Shown: positions 53,876 to 62,624, numbered from the stretch's first letter. The stretch: 64,000 nt of DNA from JABDKH01 sp963768565 (GCA_963768565.1 CAVYIO010000036.1:1-64000), one strand, 5' to 3'. The notes: generated from the letters alone by a model not told the origin. Numbers and translations are program-made.

Positions 53876-55091
53876 CTATTGGTTGGGCGGCATCTGCAGA
53901 TCGAGCCACACGGGAAAGTGATCGCTCGCCCTTTCCTCGCTCGAGAGCGGGCGACGGACGCCACCGTCGAGAACTGTCAGGTCGCGCGAGGGCAGAACAT
54001 AGTCGATGCGCAGTCCCCATTCGGCCGTATCGTCCGGATCGAGCTCGGGGAACGCGCTGATTCCGGCCTCGGTCGCTGTCGGTACGAAGTCGCCGCTTAC
54101 GGCCGGAGCGTCGAGCAGCTTGCGGGCCGGATTACCATACGAGCTGCCCTCGTCGGGATCCGCATTGAGGTCGCCGACGATCACAAATGATGCGCCTGTC
54201 GCGAGGCCACCGGCGCGACCGCGGTCGTCGACGAAATACTCCCGGTCGCCCAGATAGTCGATCCAGAATCGGATCTCATCGTGATTGCGGAGCTTGTTTC
54301 GACGCTCGGGTCCGTCGAACGCAGGCGGCGTGGGATGACTGGCAAGCACGTGCAGGATGCGGCCGTCGGGCAGTTGCACCGGCACGTCTACATGGTTCTT
54401 CGAGCTGAGCCTCATCACGGACCACTCCGCGTCGGAATACCATGACGTGAGTGAGTCAGGGTTCATCGGACGGAGGGCGCCGGGCATATCTGCCCATCGA
54501 AACAATTGAAACGTGCGGATGCTGTCGCGAACTATCGACAGGTGTGGCGCTACGAACAGGGCCATCGCATACTGTCCGGGGAACGTCCCGAAGCCCCAGC
54601 TATCATTTCCATACGCTCTTTGCGCGGCGGTCTGGGATGGCGCAGATCCGTCCGGGCCCGACGGATCGGGTGGCGGAAAGCTGCTCGCAACCGCTCCATC
54701 ATTGTCCAGGTCGAGACCGCTGCTGACACCGGTGTTGGTCGGAGGAGCAAAAGTATCGTACGTCAACGGCTCCAATCCCGCACCCTGCGACACGGCGAGG
54801 AAACGCTGGACGAAACGACGAGCGTTCTGTCCCGGACCATCGGCATCCGAAAAACCCGGCACGCCCTGCACATCGTACGTCATTTCGTTGATCGAGCAGG
54901 ATGTCCGGACGAAGCTCCTGAATCGTACGCGCCGCGGCCTTGAGCCGGGGATGATCCGCGCGTTCCAGATCAGACGTGCGCAGGTCTTCAATATTGAACG
55001 TCATGACACGCAGCGAGGCCGCTGAGTCAGGTTCGTCGGAATAGCGGCATCCGGCGATGAGGAAGATGAGCAGGGCCACGACTGTTCGCAT
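53876..55091 (-). CDS. Endonuclease/exonuclease/phosphatase-family lipoprotein (frameshifted near 54893)
   Basis: A secreted EEP-superfamily metal-dependent phosphodiesterase or nuclease. The ATG at 55091 gives a lipoprotein signal peptide (RTVVALLIFLIAGCRYSDEP), then SLRVMTFNIEDLRTSDLERA and TIQELRPDILL. Removing one extra base near 54893 continues with INEMTYDVQGVPGFSDADGP, joining the EEP metal-site segments VMTFNIED and LLINEM. Further motifs are FQLFRWADMPGALRPMNPDS, ILHVLASHPTPPAFDGPERR, SFVIVGDLNADPDEGSSYGN (GDLNA) and the catalytic SDHFPVWLDLQ. About 405 residues after repair. queE precedes it on the same strand (28 bases). Substrate unknown. Confidence 0.88.
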
Positions 55092-55119
55092 CGGTTTTCG
55101 GAAAGGTGTGAATCGAAGG

Positions 55120-55761
55120 CTACCGCAATCCCAACAATTTGTGCACTTGAAGACTGAGATGCCACCTCGGGTGACTACGGCAATAGCTGACGGCTCGTCT
55201 GGTGTTTTCGCTGATCTCCGGTCCGTCCATGGGTTGAAGCGAAAGCCGCTCGAATGGGAGGTCCTCATAATCCTCCGGCATGGCGCCGTCCTGAGGATAC
55301 ACCAGCTTCAGTTCGTGGCCCCTCGTCACAACGAGGGCGGCGCCGGCTTTGGGGCTTACACAGAGCCAGTCGATGCCGGACGGCGGATCGATCGTCCCGT
55401 TGGTCTCAACCGCGACCTGAAAATCACGATCATGCAATGCGTCGATGAGCACCTCATCGAGTTGCAGCAGCGGTTCGCCACCCGTGCACACGACGAAACG
55501 GGACTGCTCGCTTGATGCCTCCTCATGCCAGATGCTGTTGACCGCGTCGGCCACGTCCGTCGCGGTGGAGAATTTCCCACCGCCGACACCGTCCGTCCCG
55601 ACAAAATCCGTGTCACAAAACGAGCAGACGGCCTCAGGACGATCCTTTTCCAGTCCGGTCCACAGGTTGCAGCCGGCAAATCGGAGGAAAACGGCGGGGC
55701 GCCCCGTGTGGGCCCCCTCCCCCTGCAGGGTATAGTAGATTTCCTTGACCGCGTACGGCAT
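55120..55761 (-). CDS. queE: 7-carboxy-7-deazaguanine synthase
   Basis: Radical-SAM enzyme making 7-carboxy-7-deazaguanine for queuosine. The ATG at 55761 starts MPYAVKEIYYTLQGEGAHTG. The cluster-binding region is FLRFAGCNLWTGLEKDRPEA followed by VCSFCDTDF: the first Cys is separated by 14 residues from the CxxC pair, the extended spacing found in many QueE enzymes. FVVCTGGEPLLQLDEVLIDA, VAVETNGTIDPPSGIDWLCV and SPKAGAALVVTRGHELKLVY are typical. 213 residues, normal. It belongs with the queuosine-tRNA glycosyltransferase-like gene at 29-30 kb. The frame is open to 55848 but lacks conserved residues there. Confidence 0.95.
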   Translation of the reverse strand: MPYAVKEIYYTLQGEGAHTGRPAVFLRFAGCNLWTGLEKDRPEAVCSFCDTDFVGTDGVGGGKFSTATDVADAVNSIWHEEASSEQSRFVVCTGGEPLLQLDEVLIDALHDRDFQVAVETNGTIDPPSGIDWLCVSPKAGAALVVTRGHELKLVYPQDGAMPEDYEDLPFERLSLQPMDGPEISENTRRAVSYCRSHPRWHLSLQVHKLLGLR

Positions 55762-55894
55762 CGGATGATGAGCTCGTGACGGGTTTTGACTGTCGCGAGA
55801 GGTCGGACGATCGCTGCCGGTCATTTGATTCTCGATTACTAACTTCACATCGAAAACTCAACGACCCCGTGCAGAATACGACCGGAGAATAGAT

Positions 55895-56662
55895 ATGCAG
55901 ATTTCAAAGAAGACCTTCCTCGTGACGGGTGGAAGCTCGGGACTGGGCGCCGCGACGGCCGACATGATCGTCAGTCACGGCGGAAACGTCGTCCTCGCCG
56001 ACGTCAAGGTCGAGGAAGGCCGGCAAAAGGCCGCGTCACTCGGCAAGCAAGCCGTTTTTGTCGAGACCGACGTCACGTCCGAGGAGAGCGTGCTGGCAGC
56101 CGTCGCAAAAGCCGATGATGCCTTCGGCGGACTGCATGGAGCAGTGAATTGCGCCGGTATCCTCATCGGGAGGCGAACCATCGGCAAGAAAGGCCCTCAC
56201 GACCTGGAGTCCTTCAGCCGGACGATTACGGTCAACCTGATTGGCACGTTTAACGTCATTCGACTGGTGGCGGCGCGGCTTCAGGAAAACACACCGACCG
56301 ATGAAGGCGAGCGTGGCGTGATCATCAACACGGCGTCCGTCGCGGCGTTCGACGGGCAGATCGGACAGGCCGCCTATTCCGCGTCGAAGGGAGGTGTGGT
56401 CGGCATGACGCTTCCGATTGCGCGGGATCTCTCTCGAGCCGGCATCCGCGTAATGACGATTGCGCCCGGCATCTTTGAAACCCCGATGGTAGCCGGCATG
56501 ACAGATGAAGTGCGTGCCTCACTCGGCGAGCAGGTCCCGTTCCCGTCGCGGCTTGGCCGGCCGTCCGAGTACGCGGCACTCGCCGGACATATCATGGAGA
56601 ATGTCATGCTGAACGGTGAGGTCATCCGGCTTGATGGCGCAATCCGAATGGCACCGAAGTAG
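55895..56662 (+). CDS. Short-chain dehydrogenase (3-hydroxyacyl-CoA dehydrogenase type-2-like)
   Basis: An SDR oxidoreductase of 255 residues, closest in pattern to HSD17B10-type 3-hydroxyacyl-CoA dehydrogenases. The cofactor motif is FLVTGGSSGLGAATADMIVS, with the acidic residue in VVLADVKVEEG suggesting NAD preference. HGAVNCAGILIGRRTIGKKG carries the NAG-like motif. The catalytic residues are Ser in IINTASVAAFDGQIGQ and YxxxK in AAYSASKGGVVGM. The C-terminus MENVMLNGEVIRLDGAIRMA matches the type-2 dehydrogenases. ATG at 55895, 134 bases after the queE start (divergent). It is the last complete gene of the left part. Confidence 0.92.
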   Translation: MQISKKTFLVTGGSSGLGAATADMIVSHGGNVVLADVKVEEGRQKAASLGKQAVFVETDVTSEESVLAAVAKADDAFGGLHGAVNCAGILIGRRTIGKKGPHDLESFSRTITVNLIGTFNVIRLVAARLQENTPTDEGERGVIINTASVAAFDGQIGQAAYSASKGGVVGMTLPIARDLSRAGIRVMTIAPGIFETPMVAGMTDEVRASLGEQVPFPSRLGRPSEYAALAGHIMENVMLNGEVIRLDGAIRMAPK

Positions 56663-56699
56663 ACGCCGCAGCGGTTCCTTTGTATCTAACCGAAACAAC

Positions 56700-57010
56700 A
56701 TGTCCTTCCTTGCCTGTCAAGGCCACCGCATGGCGGTCGCCATTCTCGCATTCGGGATCCTTGTCATGACGAACGCGAGCGCCCAGGATCCCCCAGCTAG
56801 CGGCAAGGTCGCGATCGTGGTACATGGAGGCGCCGGCACGATCCTTCGTGAGAACATGTCGGCTGAAAGCGAGGAGGCGTACCGCACGGCACTTGAACAC
56901 GCGCTGCGAACGGGGCACGCCGTGTTGACTGCCGGTGGCTCAAGTGTCGACGCCGTGGTGGCGGCGATTCAGACCATGGAAGAGTCGCCGCTGTTCAACG
57001 CCGGGCGCGC
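56700..57010 (+). CDS. Isoaspartyl peptidase/L-asparaginase, N-terminal fragment
   Basis: The N-terminal 104 codons of an Ntn-hydrolase of the isoaspartyl peptidase (EcAIII/IaaA) family, which cuts beta-aspartyl dipeptides and asparagine. The ATG at 56700 begins a signal peptide (AVAILAFGILVMTNASAQDP), so the enzyme was exported. VAIVVHGGAGTILRENMSAE, TALEHALRTGHAVLTAGGSS and MEESPLFNAGR are clear. The normal continuation NAGRGAVF and the catalytic Thr are missing. Instead the frame runs on into UbiA sequence from about 57010. This is a truncation at the contig junction, not a working gene. Confidence 0.85.
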
Positions 57011-57011
57011 C
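57004..57011. other. Junction between two unrelated genomic segments
   Basis: The reading frame passes from asparaginase (ends NAGR) to the middle of UbiA (begins FLLVLLLNRL) around these bases. They read GGCGCGCC, an 8-bp palindrome that could be a short overlap shared by the two parents. All genes to the left look Bacteroidota-like; all genes to the right look gammaproteobacterial. Confidence 0.8.
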
Positions 57012-57563
57012 TTTCTGCTGGTGTTACTGCTCAACAGGCTGACGGTGCTGCTGTCCTTTGTTGGTATCGCGCTTGCCGCCAGTTATCCGTTTATGAAGCG
57101 CCTGACTTACCTGCCGCAGGTGTATCTCGGGGCGGCGTTTGGCTGGGCTGTACCAATGGTGTTTGCGGCGCAGACAAACACGGTGCCGCCGCTTGCCTGG
57201 CTGATGTTTACCGCGACGGTTTTGTGGGCGACCGCCTACGACACGATGTACGCGATGGTCGACCGTGATGACGATATTGCCCTGGGGATAAAATCGACGG
57301 CCATCCTGTTCGGGGACCTTGACCGCAGGATTATTGGGTTGATACAGGGCATGTTGCTGGTTTGCCTGCTGATGATTGGCCACCAGGCTGAACTTGGGCT
57401 GTACTACTACCTGGGTGTCCTGGTTGCCGCCGGGCTTGCCGCCTGGCAGCAGCACTTGATTCGCTATCGTGACCGTGACGGCTGCTTCAATGCTTTTTTA
57501 AACAACAACTGGTTTGGTGCCACCGTTTTTCTGGGTATTTACCTGGACTACCTGGTCATCTGA
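57012..57563 (+). CDS. ubiA: 4-hydroxybenzoate polyprenyltransferase, C-terminal part
   Basis: The C-terminal ~183 residues of UbiA, the membrane enzyme that prenylates 4-hydroxybenzoate in ubiquinone synthesis. The sequence matches UbiA from about residue 109 of the E. coli protein: FLLVLLLNRLTVLLS, SYPFMKRLTYLPQVYLGAAF, then GWAVPMVFAAQT. The second Asp-rich prenyl-binding motif is present (WATAYDTMYAMVDRDDDIAL, YDTxYAxxDxxDD), as is GIKSTAILFGDLDRR. The rest, including the first NDxxDxxxD motif, is lost at the junction. Ubiquinone genes are not expected in Bacteroidota. The end overlaps the convergent comF by 16 bases. Confidence 0.93.
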   Translation, partial: FLLVLLLNRLTVLLSFVGIALAASYPFMKRLTYLPQVYLGAAFGWAVPMVFAAQTNTVPPLAWLMFTATVLWATAYDTMYAMVDRDDDIALGIKSTAILFGDLDRRIIGLIQGMLLVCLLMIGHQAELGLYYYLGVLVAAGLAAWQQHLIRYRDRDGCFNAFLNNNWFGATVFLGIYLDYLVI

Positions 57564-58306
57564 CAGTCGCGGCGCTGCGGCGCATGCTCACTGCCCGCCC
57601 GGGCAAGCACCCACACATCCACCTGTCCTGCCCCTGCCTGCTTCAGGTTATGTGCCAGTTCGCTGCTGGTATGTCCGGTTGTCATGACATCGTCAATGAT
57701 CGCAATATGCATGGCTGCCAGTGTTTTCCTGACCTTGAAGGCACCGCGCATGTTCTTGCCACGCTCGGCCCGCGGCAGCAGTGATTGCGGCAGCGTGCTG
57801 CGTGTGCGCATGCATAGCCGGTAATCAACACGAATGTCGAGGGCGCGACCGAGACGCCGCGCCAGTTCGGTCGACTGGTTGAAGCCGCGTTCGCGCAGGC
57901 GGGAGTAATGCAGGGGAACCGGCAGTAGCAAATCGGGCAGGGGGGCCGTTGAGCTCTGGATGCGTTGTGCCAGTAAACGCGACAAGAACGGGCAAATGGC
58001 GAGTTCGCTGTTAAATTTAAGCCGCTTGATCAGATAGTCGAGCGGTGGCTGGTAGTGAAACAGTGCCAGTGTGTGATCAAATCCGGGCGGATGCTGCTGG
58101 CAGCGTCCGCAGGGCGAATCTCCCGCGCCGGCTGGTAGCGGCAGGGCGCAGCGGCTGCAGCTGTTTTCCAGCCAGGGGAGGTCTTCCATGCACTGCGGGC
58201 AGAGTTGCTCCCGCGGGCGCACAGCGCTGCCACACAGGCGGCAGCACGCCGGGAAAATCAGCGACAACAGCTGCCCGGCATTTATTTGTAAACCATTAAT
58301 GTCCAT
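57548..58306 (-). CDS. comF: ComF family phosphoribosyltransferase-like protein (gammaproteobacterial)
   Basis: A ComF-type protein, long form with two zinc-ribbon pairs: FPACCRLCGSAVRPREQLCP, QCMEDLPWLENSCSRC and DSPCGRCQQHPP. The PRTase domain has PLDYLIKRLKFNSELAICPF, PVPLHYSRLRERGFNQSTEL and the PRPP loop HIAIIDDVMTTGHTSSELA. 252 residues from the ATG at 58306; the longer frame to 58519 overlaps the bioB start and is not needed. Placement of comF next to and divergent from bioB is a common gammaproteobacterial arrangement. It differs clearly from the comF at 30.8 kb. Confidence 0.93.
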   Translation of the reverse strand: MDINGLQINAGQLLSLIFPACCRLCGSAVRPREQLCPQCMEDLPWLENSCSRCALPLPAGAGDSPCGRCQQHPPGFDHTLALFHYQPPLDYLIKRLKFNSELAICPFLSRLLAQRIQSSTAPLPDLLLPVPLHYSRLRERGFNQSTELARRLGRALDIRVDYRLCMRTRSTLPQSLLPRAERGKNMRGAFKVRKTLAAMHIAIIDDVMTTGHTSSELAHNLKQAGAGQVDVWVLARAGSEHAPQRRDCQMTR

Positions 58307-58387
58307 TCTGGTTGACAGCTGAAATGATCGGTCCCATAGTCCACCCCTCTGTTGCGGGAAATTTCCCCGTCTATCCGGTTGTAATTT

Positions 58388-59368
58388 ATGAATAAACAAA
58401 TTTCGCGTCTGTCGGAAAAATCTGCAAACGGCGTACGCCATGACTGGTCGCGCACGCAGGTCATGGCCCTGTTTGAATTGCCGTTCAGCGACTTGCTGTT
58501 CAAGGCACAGTGCGTGCACCGGGAAAACTTTGATGCCAATGCCGTGCAGATCAGCACCCTTTTAAGTATCAAGACCGGCGGTTGTCCTGAGGACTGCCAC
58601 TACTGCCCGCAAAGCGTGCACTATGACGCAGGCCTGCTGCCCGAAAGCCTGATGGCTGTTGAAGACGTGGTCAGCGCGGCCAGGCGTGCCAGGGAGGCGG
58701 GCGCCTCGCGCTTTTGCATGGGCGCGGCATGGCGCAACCCCAGGGGCAAGAATTTTCAACGTGTGCTGGAGATGGTCCGCCAGGTGCGTGACGAGGGGCT
58801 CGAGACCTGTGCAACGCTGGGTATGCTGGACGAGGGACAGGCACTTGAACTGAAACAGGCAGGTCTTGATTACTACAACCACAACCTCGATACCTCGCCG
58901 GAGTTTTACGGCAAGATTATTACCACGCGTACCTACGAGGACCGGCTCGATACCCTGGATCACGTGCGCAAGGCGGGTATTAACGTCTGCAGCGGCGGCA
59001 TTGTCGGCCTGGGCGAAGACCGCAACGACCGGGCGTCGATGCTCTGCGAGCTGGCCAACCTGCCGGAGCATCCCGGCAGTGTGCCGATCAATCGCCTGGT
59101 CAGGGCGGAGGGCACGCCGCTGGATGAACAGCCGGAGATTGAAGCCACTGAATTCGTGCGCACCATCGCCGTGGCGCGCATCCTGATGCCGCGCGCATAC
59201 GTTCGCCTGTCAGCAGGGCGCAGCGAGATGAGCGATGAAATGCAGGCGCTGTGTTTCCTCGCCGGTGCCAACTCGATTTTTTACGGCGACAAACTGCTCA
59301 CCACGGGTAACCCCGATACTGCCAGGGATGATGCCCTGTTCGAGCGGCTGGGGCTGCATCCGGCCTGA
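58388..59368 (+). CDS. bioB: Biotin synthase
   Basis: Radical-SAM enzyme inserting sulfur into dethiobiotin, the last step of biotin synthesis. 326 residues from the ATG at 58388. The CxxxCxxC cluster is in KTGGCPEDCHYCPQSVHYDA, and the second cluster region is FCMGAAWRNPRGKNFQRVLE. AGLDYYNHNLDTSPEFYGKI, NVCSGGIVGLGEDRNDRASM and the C-terminal FLAGANSIFYGDKLLTTGNP are all hallmark stretches. It diverges from comF with 81 bases between. A biotin-operon operator was not identified. Repeats separate it from bioF. Confidence 0.98.
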   Translation: MNKQISRLSEKSANGVRHDWSRTQVMALFELPFSDLLFKAQCVHRENFDANAVQISTLLSIKTGGCPEDCHYCPQSVHYDAGLLPESLMAVEDVVSAARRAREAGASRFCMGAAWRNPRGKNFQRVLEMVRQVRDEGLETCATLGMLDEGQALELKQAGLDYYNHNLDTSPEFYGKIITTRTYEDRLDTLDHVRKAGINVCSGGIVGLGEDRNDRASMLCELANLPEHPGSVPINRLVRAEGTPLDEQPEIEATEFVRTIAVARILMPRAYVRLSAGRSEMSDEMQALCFLAGANSIFYGDKLLTTGNPDTARDDALFERLGLHPA

Positions 59369-59395
59369 AGGCTTTTACAGGAGACCGGGTATCGA

Positions 59396-59550
59396 CCGTA
59401 GGAGCACTTCTCAGGCGCGATCATGCTCCTGCAGGGTCATCGCGGATTAGATCCGCTCCTACAGGCTTTGATTCGCGTTGCAGGGGCGATTCTCAAGCGC
59501 GATTGTCCTTCGTGCAGGGTCATCGCGGATTCGATCATGCTCCTGCAGGT
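59396..59550. repeat. GTAGGAGC-type REP-like intergenic repeats (two units)
   Basis: Two imperfect units of about 70 bases lie between bioB and bioF. Unit 1 is bounded by inverted arms GTAGGAGC (59398-59405) and GCTCCTAC (59455-59462), with GGCGCGATC and CATCGCGGAT inside. Unit 2 (about 59478-59550) repeats AAGCGCGATTGT, CATCGCGGAT and GATCATGCTCCTGCAG. Related sequence recurs at 62446-62588. Such units form hairpins and are widespread in gammaproteobacteria. Confidence 0.8.
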
Positions 59551-59613
59551 TGAGACGCTCCTGTTGAATGTGGTTTAAGGGCGCGGTAATGCACCACGGT
59601 ACTTGTACCTGAT

Positions 59614-60762
59614 ATGAAAAATCTGTCCGAAGCACTCGAGGTCCGCAAACAGAAAAATCTGTATCGCAGCCGCCAGGTGATTGATGGCGCGCAAGGTGTC
59701 GAGCTGCAGGTGGATGGCACATCATTACTGTCATTCTGCAGTAATGATTACCTCGGCCTGGCCAATCACCCGCAGGTCATCGCCGCTTTCCACCAGGGGC
59801 TCGATGAGTACGGTGCCGGTAGCGGCGCGGCACATTTGATTACCGGTCACAGTCGTGCGCACCAGCAGCTGGAAGAGGAGCTGGCCGGGTTTGTGCAACG
59901 CCCGCGTGCCCTGTTGTTCTCCACCGGTTACATGGCGAACCTCGGTGTAATGCAGGCCCTGCTTGGTCACGGCGACCGTGTTTTCCAGGACCGCAGCAAC
60001 CATGCCTCCCTGCTGGATGGCGTACGCCAGAGTGGTGCGCGCCTGGTGCGTTACCGGCACGCGGATGTAATCGACCTGGAGACGCGTATGCGAGCTGCAC
60101 CTGCCGGCGAGTACCTGCTGGCGACCGATGGCGTGTTCAGCATGGACGGCGATATTGCACCGCTGGCAGCGCTGGCCGGGGCCGCGGCACAACAGGCGGC
60201 CTGGTTTCTGGTTGATGACGCCCATGGCCTCGGCGTGGTCGGCCCGCAGGGCCGCGGCAGCGTGGCGCAGGCCGGGCTCGGCCTCGATCAGGTGCCGATA
60301 TTGATGGGCACACTGGGCAAGGCATTCGGCAGTTTTGGCGCCTTTGTCGCCGGCAGCGAGGATCTGATCGAGACCCTGATCCAGCAGGCGCGCACCTACA
60401 TCTATACTACGGCCGCTCCCCCGGCCGTTGCCGTTGCGACACGTGCGGCATTGAAACTCGTCCGGGAGGAAGGCTGGCGGCGCGAGCACCTGGCGGTGCT
60501 GGTGCAGCGCTTCCGTGCCGGTGCGGAGCAGCTCGGCCTGGGCCTGTGTGACTCGGACACGCCGATACAACCACTGCTCGTCGGTGATGCCGGGACCGCC
60601 CTGCAGTTCAGCGAGGCACTGCGCGGGCAGGGTATCCTGGTGACAGCCATTCGACCGCCAACCGTAGCGGAAGGAACAGCCCGGTTGCGTATTACGTTTT
60701 CTGCAGCGCATAGCGAGTCGCAGGTGGACCGGTTGCTTGATGCATTGGATAAGATCCAATGA
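59614..60762 (+). CDS. bioF: 8-amino-7-oxononanoate synthase
   Basis: PLP enzyme condensing pimeloyl-ACP (or -CoA) with alanine. 382 residues from the ATG at 59614. SFCSNDYLGLANHPQVIAAF, GAGSGAAHLITGHSRAHQQL, FQDRSNHASLLDGVRQSGAR, FLVDDAHGLGVVGPQGRGSV and the PLP-Lys region ILMGTLGKAFGSFGAFVAGS are present, with TYIYTTAAPPA and IQPLLVG following. Length and motifs are standard. Its stop overlaps the bioH start by 4 bases (ATGA), so it heads the tightly coupled bioF-bioH-bioC block. The antisense open frame at 59731-61044 is not a gene. Confidence 0.98.
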   Translation: MKNLSEALEVRKQKNLYRSRQVIDGAQGVELQVDGTSLLSFCSNDYLGLANHPQVIAAFHQGLDEYGAGSGAAHLITGHSRAHQQLEEELAGFVQRPRALLFSTGYMANLGVMQALLGHGDRVFQDRSNHASLLDGVRQSGARLVRYRHADVIDLETRMRAAPAGEYLLATDGVFSMDGDIAPLAALAGAAAQQAAWFLVDDAHGLGVVGPQGRGSVAQAGLGLDQVPILMGTLGKAFGSFGAFVAGSEDLIETLIQQARTYIYTTAAPPAVAVATRAALKLVREEGWRREHLAVLVQRFRAGAEQLGLGLCDSDTPIQPLLVGDAGTALQFSEALRGQGILVTAIRPPTVAEGTARLRITFSAAHSESQVDRLLDALDKIQ

Positions 60763-61553
60763 CCGTGTATACACAAACAACCGGCAGCGGCCCTGACCTT
60801 GTCCTGATCCATGGCTGGGGCCTGCACGGCGGAATCTGGGATGAGTTCGTGCCTTTGCTGGAAACGGATTTCCGGGTGACCTGCGTCGACCTGCCGGGCC
60901 ATGGGCGGAGTAACTGGCAGGGTGAGGCGCAACTGGATGCAATGGTCGATGTGCTGCTTGATGCGGTGCCGGGTCCGGCTGCATGGCTGGGCTGGTCGCT
61001 GGGTGGGCTGCTTGCAAGCCGGGCTGCATTGCAGCGGCCCGCACAGGTCAGTGCCCTGGTTCTGCTCGCCAGCAGCCCCTGTTTTGTGCGCAAGCCGGGC
61101 TGGCAGTCCGCCATGCTGCCGTCCCTGCTGGACACTTTCGCCGCGGAATTGCAGGCGGATTACAGCCGCACGCTGATTCGTTTTCTGTCCCTGCAAGTGC
61201 GCGGCGCTATCGATGCAAGCCGGACACTGAAGACCCTGCGGAAAAAAATGCTGGCGCATGGCGAACCCGCCACAGTGGCCTTGCAGGCCGGACTGGATAT
61301 CCTGCGTTCTGCCGATTTGCGTGAACAGGTCTCCGGGATTCATTGCCCCGCCATGCTGATCATGGGTGGGCGGGACACGCTGGTGCCGGTCAATGCCGGG
61401 CGCGAGACGGCGCGTTTATTTCCTGCCGCCCGGCTTGAAGTGATCGAGGGTGCCGGGCATGCGCCGTTTATTTCACATCCTGAAGTCGTTGCCGGGCTGG
61501 TGCAGCACTTCCTGCATACTCATCCGGAACAGCAGATGAATCCACATGATTAA
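60759..61553 (+). CDS. bioH: Pimeloyl-ACP methyl ester carboxylesterase
   Basis: BioH hydrolyses pimeloyl-ACP methyl ester to release the biotin precursor. 264 residues: LVLIHGWGLHGGIWDEFVPL (oxyanion hole), VTCVDLPGHGRSNWQGEAQL, the nucleophile elbow LGWSLGGLLASRAA, ALVLLASSPCFVRKPGWQSA, the catalytic Asp in MGGRDTLVPVNAGRE and the catalytic His in VIEGAGHAPFISHPE. All match E. coli BioH. It overlaps bioF by 4 bases and bioC by 8 bases, so translation is coupled. Having bioH inside the bio cluster rather than elsewhere occurs in several gammaproteobacterial orders. Confidence 0.97.
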   Translation: MTVYTQTTGSGPDLVLIHGWGLHGGIWDEFVPLLETDFRVTCVDLPGHGRSNWQGEAQLDAMVDVLLDAVPGPAAWLGWSLGGLLASRAALQRPAQVSALVLLASSPCFVRKPGWQSAMLPSLLDTFAAELQADYSRTLIRFLSLQVRGAIDASRTLKTLRKKMLAHGEPATVALQAGLDILRSADLREQVSGIHCPAMLIMGGRDTLVPVNAGRETARLFPAARLEVIEGAGHAPFISHPEVVAGLVQHFLHTHPEQQMNPHD

Positions 61554-62415
61554 TACAGACAACACGACATTGATTGACAAGCGCCTGGCACGACTTGCCT
61601 TCGAAAAGGCAGCCGCTACCTATGATAATGCCGCCGTGCTGCAAAACGAGATCGGCGACCGCCTGATGGAGCGGCTCGATTATGTACGGTTGCAGCCACG
61701 CCGGGTGCTTGACCTGGGTGCCGGTACCGGGGTGTTTACCAGGGCGTTGATGAAGCGCTATCGCAGGTCCGATGTGGTGGCGCTGGATATTGCGCGGCCG
61801 ATGCTGGAGCGCGTCCAGCAGCGGGCCGGCTGGTTTCGCAAGCCGGGATGCGTCTGCGGCGACAGCGAATCGCTGCCCTTTGCCGACGACAGTTTTGACT
61901 TGATATTTTCCAATCTGATGCTGCAGTGGTGCACGGACCTGCAGGCAACCTTTACCGATTTGCGCCGGGTGTTGTCGCCGGGTGGCCTGCTGATGTTTAC
62001 CACCTTCGGTCCGGATACCCTGATGGAATTGCGCGCCAGCTGGGAAGCGGTTGACGGCTACAGTCATGTCAACTCGTTTATCGACCTGCATGATGTCGGT
62101 GATTCGCTGGTGCATACCCGCTGGGCGGAGCCGGTGATGGATTCGGAATACATCACGGTGACCTACCCGGAGTTGCGCGGCCTGATGCAGGACCTGAAGC
62201 AAATCGGCGCGCACAATGTCACCTTCGGTCGCCCGCGCGGCCTGACCGGCAAGCGCCACCTGCAGCAGCTTGTCGAGGCCTATGAGCCATTCCGCAAGAA
62301 TGGTGTTCTGCCGGCCAGTTACGAGGTGGTGTACGGCCACGCGTGGTCACCGCACAATAAACATAGCCAGCCCGGCAGCCAGGAAGTGCCGCTGGTTGAT
62401 CTGGAGCGTAAATAG
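61546..62415 (+). CDS. bioC: Malonyl-ACP O-methyltransferase
   Basis: BioC methylates malonyl-ACP to disguise it for fatty-acid elongation to pimeloyl-ACP methyl ester. 289 residues: RLARLAFEKAAATYDNAAVL (BioC N-terminal helix), the SAM motif VLDLGAGTGVFTRALMKRYR, VVALDIARPMLERVQQRAGW, LPFADDSFDLIFSNLMLQWC, LSPGGLLMFTTFGPDTLMEL and SEYITVTYPELRGLMQDLKQ. The ATG at 61546 overlaps the bioH stop by 8 bases. After it there is a ~200-base gap with repeats before bioD. Intact. Confidence 0.97.
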   Translation: MINTDNTTLIDKRLARLAFEKAAATYDNAAVLQNEIGDRLMERLDYVRLQPRRVLDLGAGTGVFTRALMKRYRRSDVVALDIARPMLERVQQRAGWFRKPGCVCGDSESLPFADDSFDLIFSNLMLQWCTDLQATFTDLRRVLSPGGLLMFTTFGPDTLMELRASWEAVDGYSHVNSFIDLHDVGDSLVHTRWAEPVMDSEYITVTYPELRGLMQDLKQIGAHNVTFGRPRGLTGKRHLQQLVEAYEPFRKNGVLPASYEVVYGHAWSPHNKHSQPGSQEVPLVDLERK

Positions 62416-62445
62416 TCCGGTTTATGTATCTTCGAGGCGGTAGTG

Positions 62446-62588
62446 TCCTGTAGGAGCACCAGCTCGCGAACACCTCGCCAGCTAATGCCGGCTCCTGCAA
62501 ATTGGTGGCGCAGTTTCCTGTAGGAGTGCTTCCCAAGCGCGATTGTTTTTCATGCAGTGGCATCGCGGACGAGATCCGCTCATGCAGT
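62446..62588. repeat. GTAGGAGC-type REP-like repeats between bioC and bioD
   Basis: CCTGTAGGAGC at 62447-62457 begins a degenerate unit. A fuller unit (about 62517-62588) carries CCTGTAGGAGTGCTTCCCAA, GCGCGATTGT, CATGCAGTGGCATCGCGG and GATCCGCTCATGCAG. It is the same family as the units at 59396-59550. A BIME-like role in folding or transcript ends is possible. Confidence 0.75.
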
Positions 62589-62624
62589 TAATAAGCAAAT
62601 CATCTGCGTTGATAGCATAAAATT

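Noticed and set aside
57004..57011. GGCGCGCC as proof of a restriction-cloning joint
   Set aside because: The site fits, but GC-rich DNA makes such an 8-mer plausible by chance and no vector sequence is present.
56616..57563. A genuine asparaginase-prenyltransferase fusion enzyme
   Set aside because: Both halves are cut within essential motifs and their taxonomic signals differ; an artefact is more likely.
59731..61044. 437-codon open frame opposite bioF/bioH
   Set aside because: Low-complexity Gln/His/Arg composition; antisense to two certain genes.
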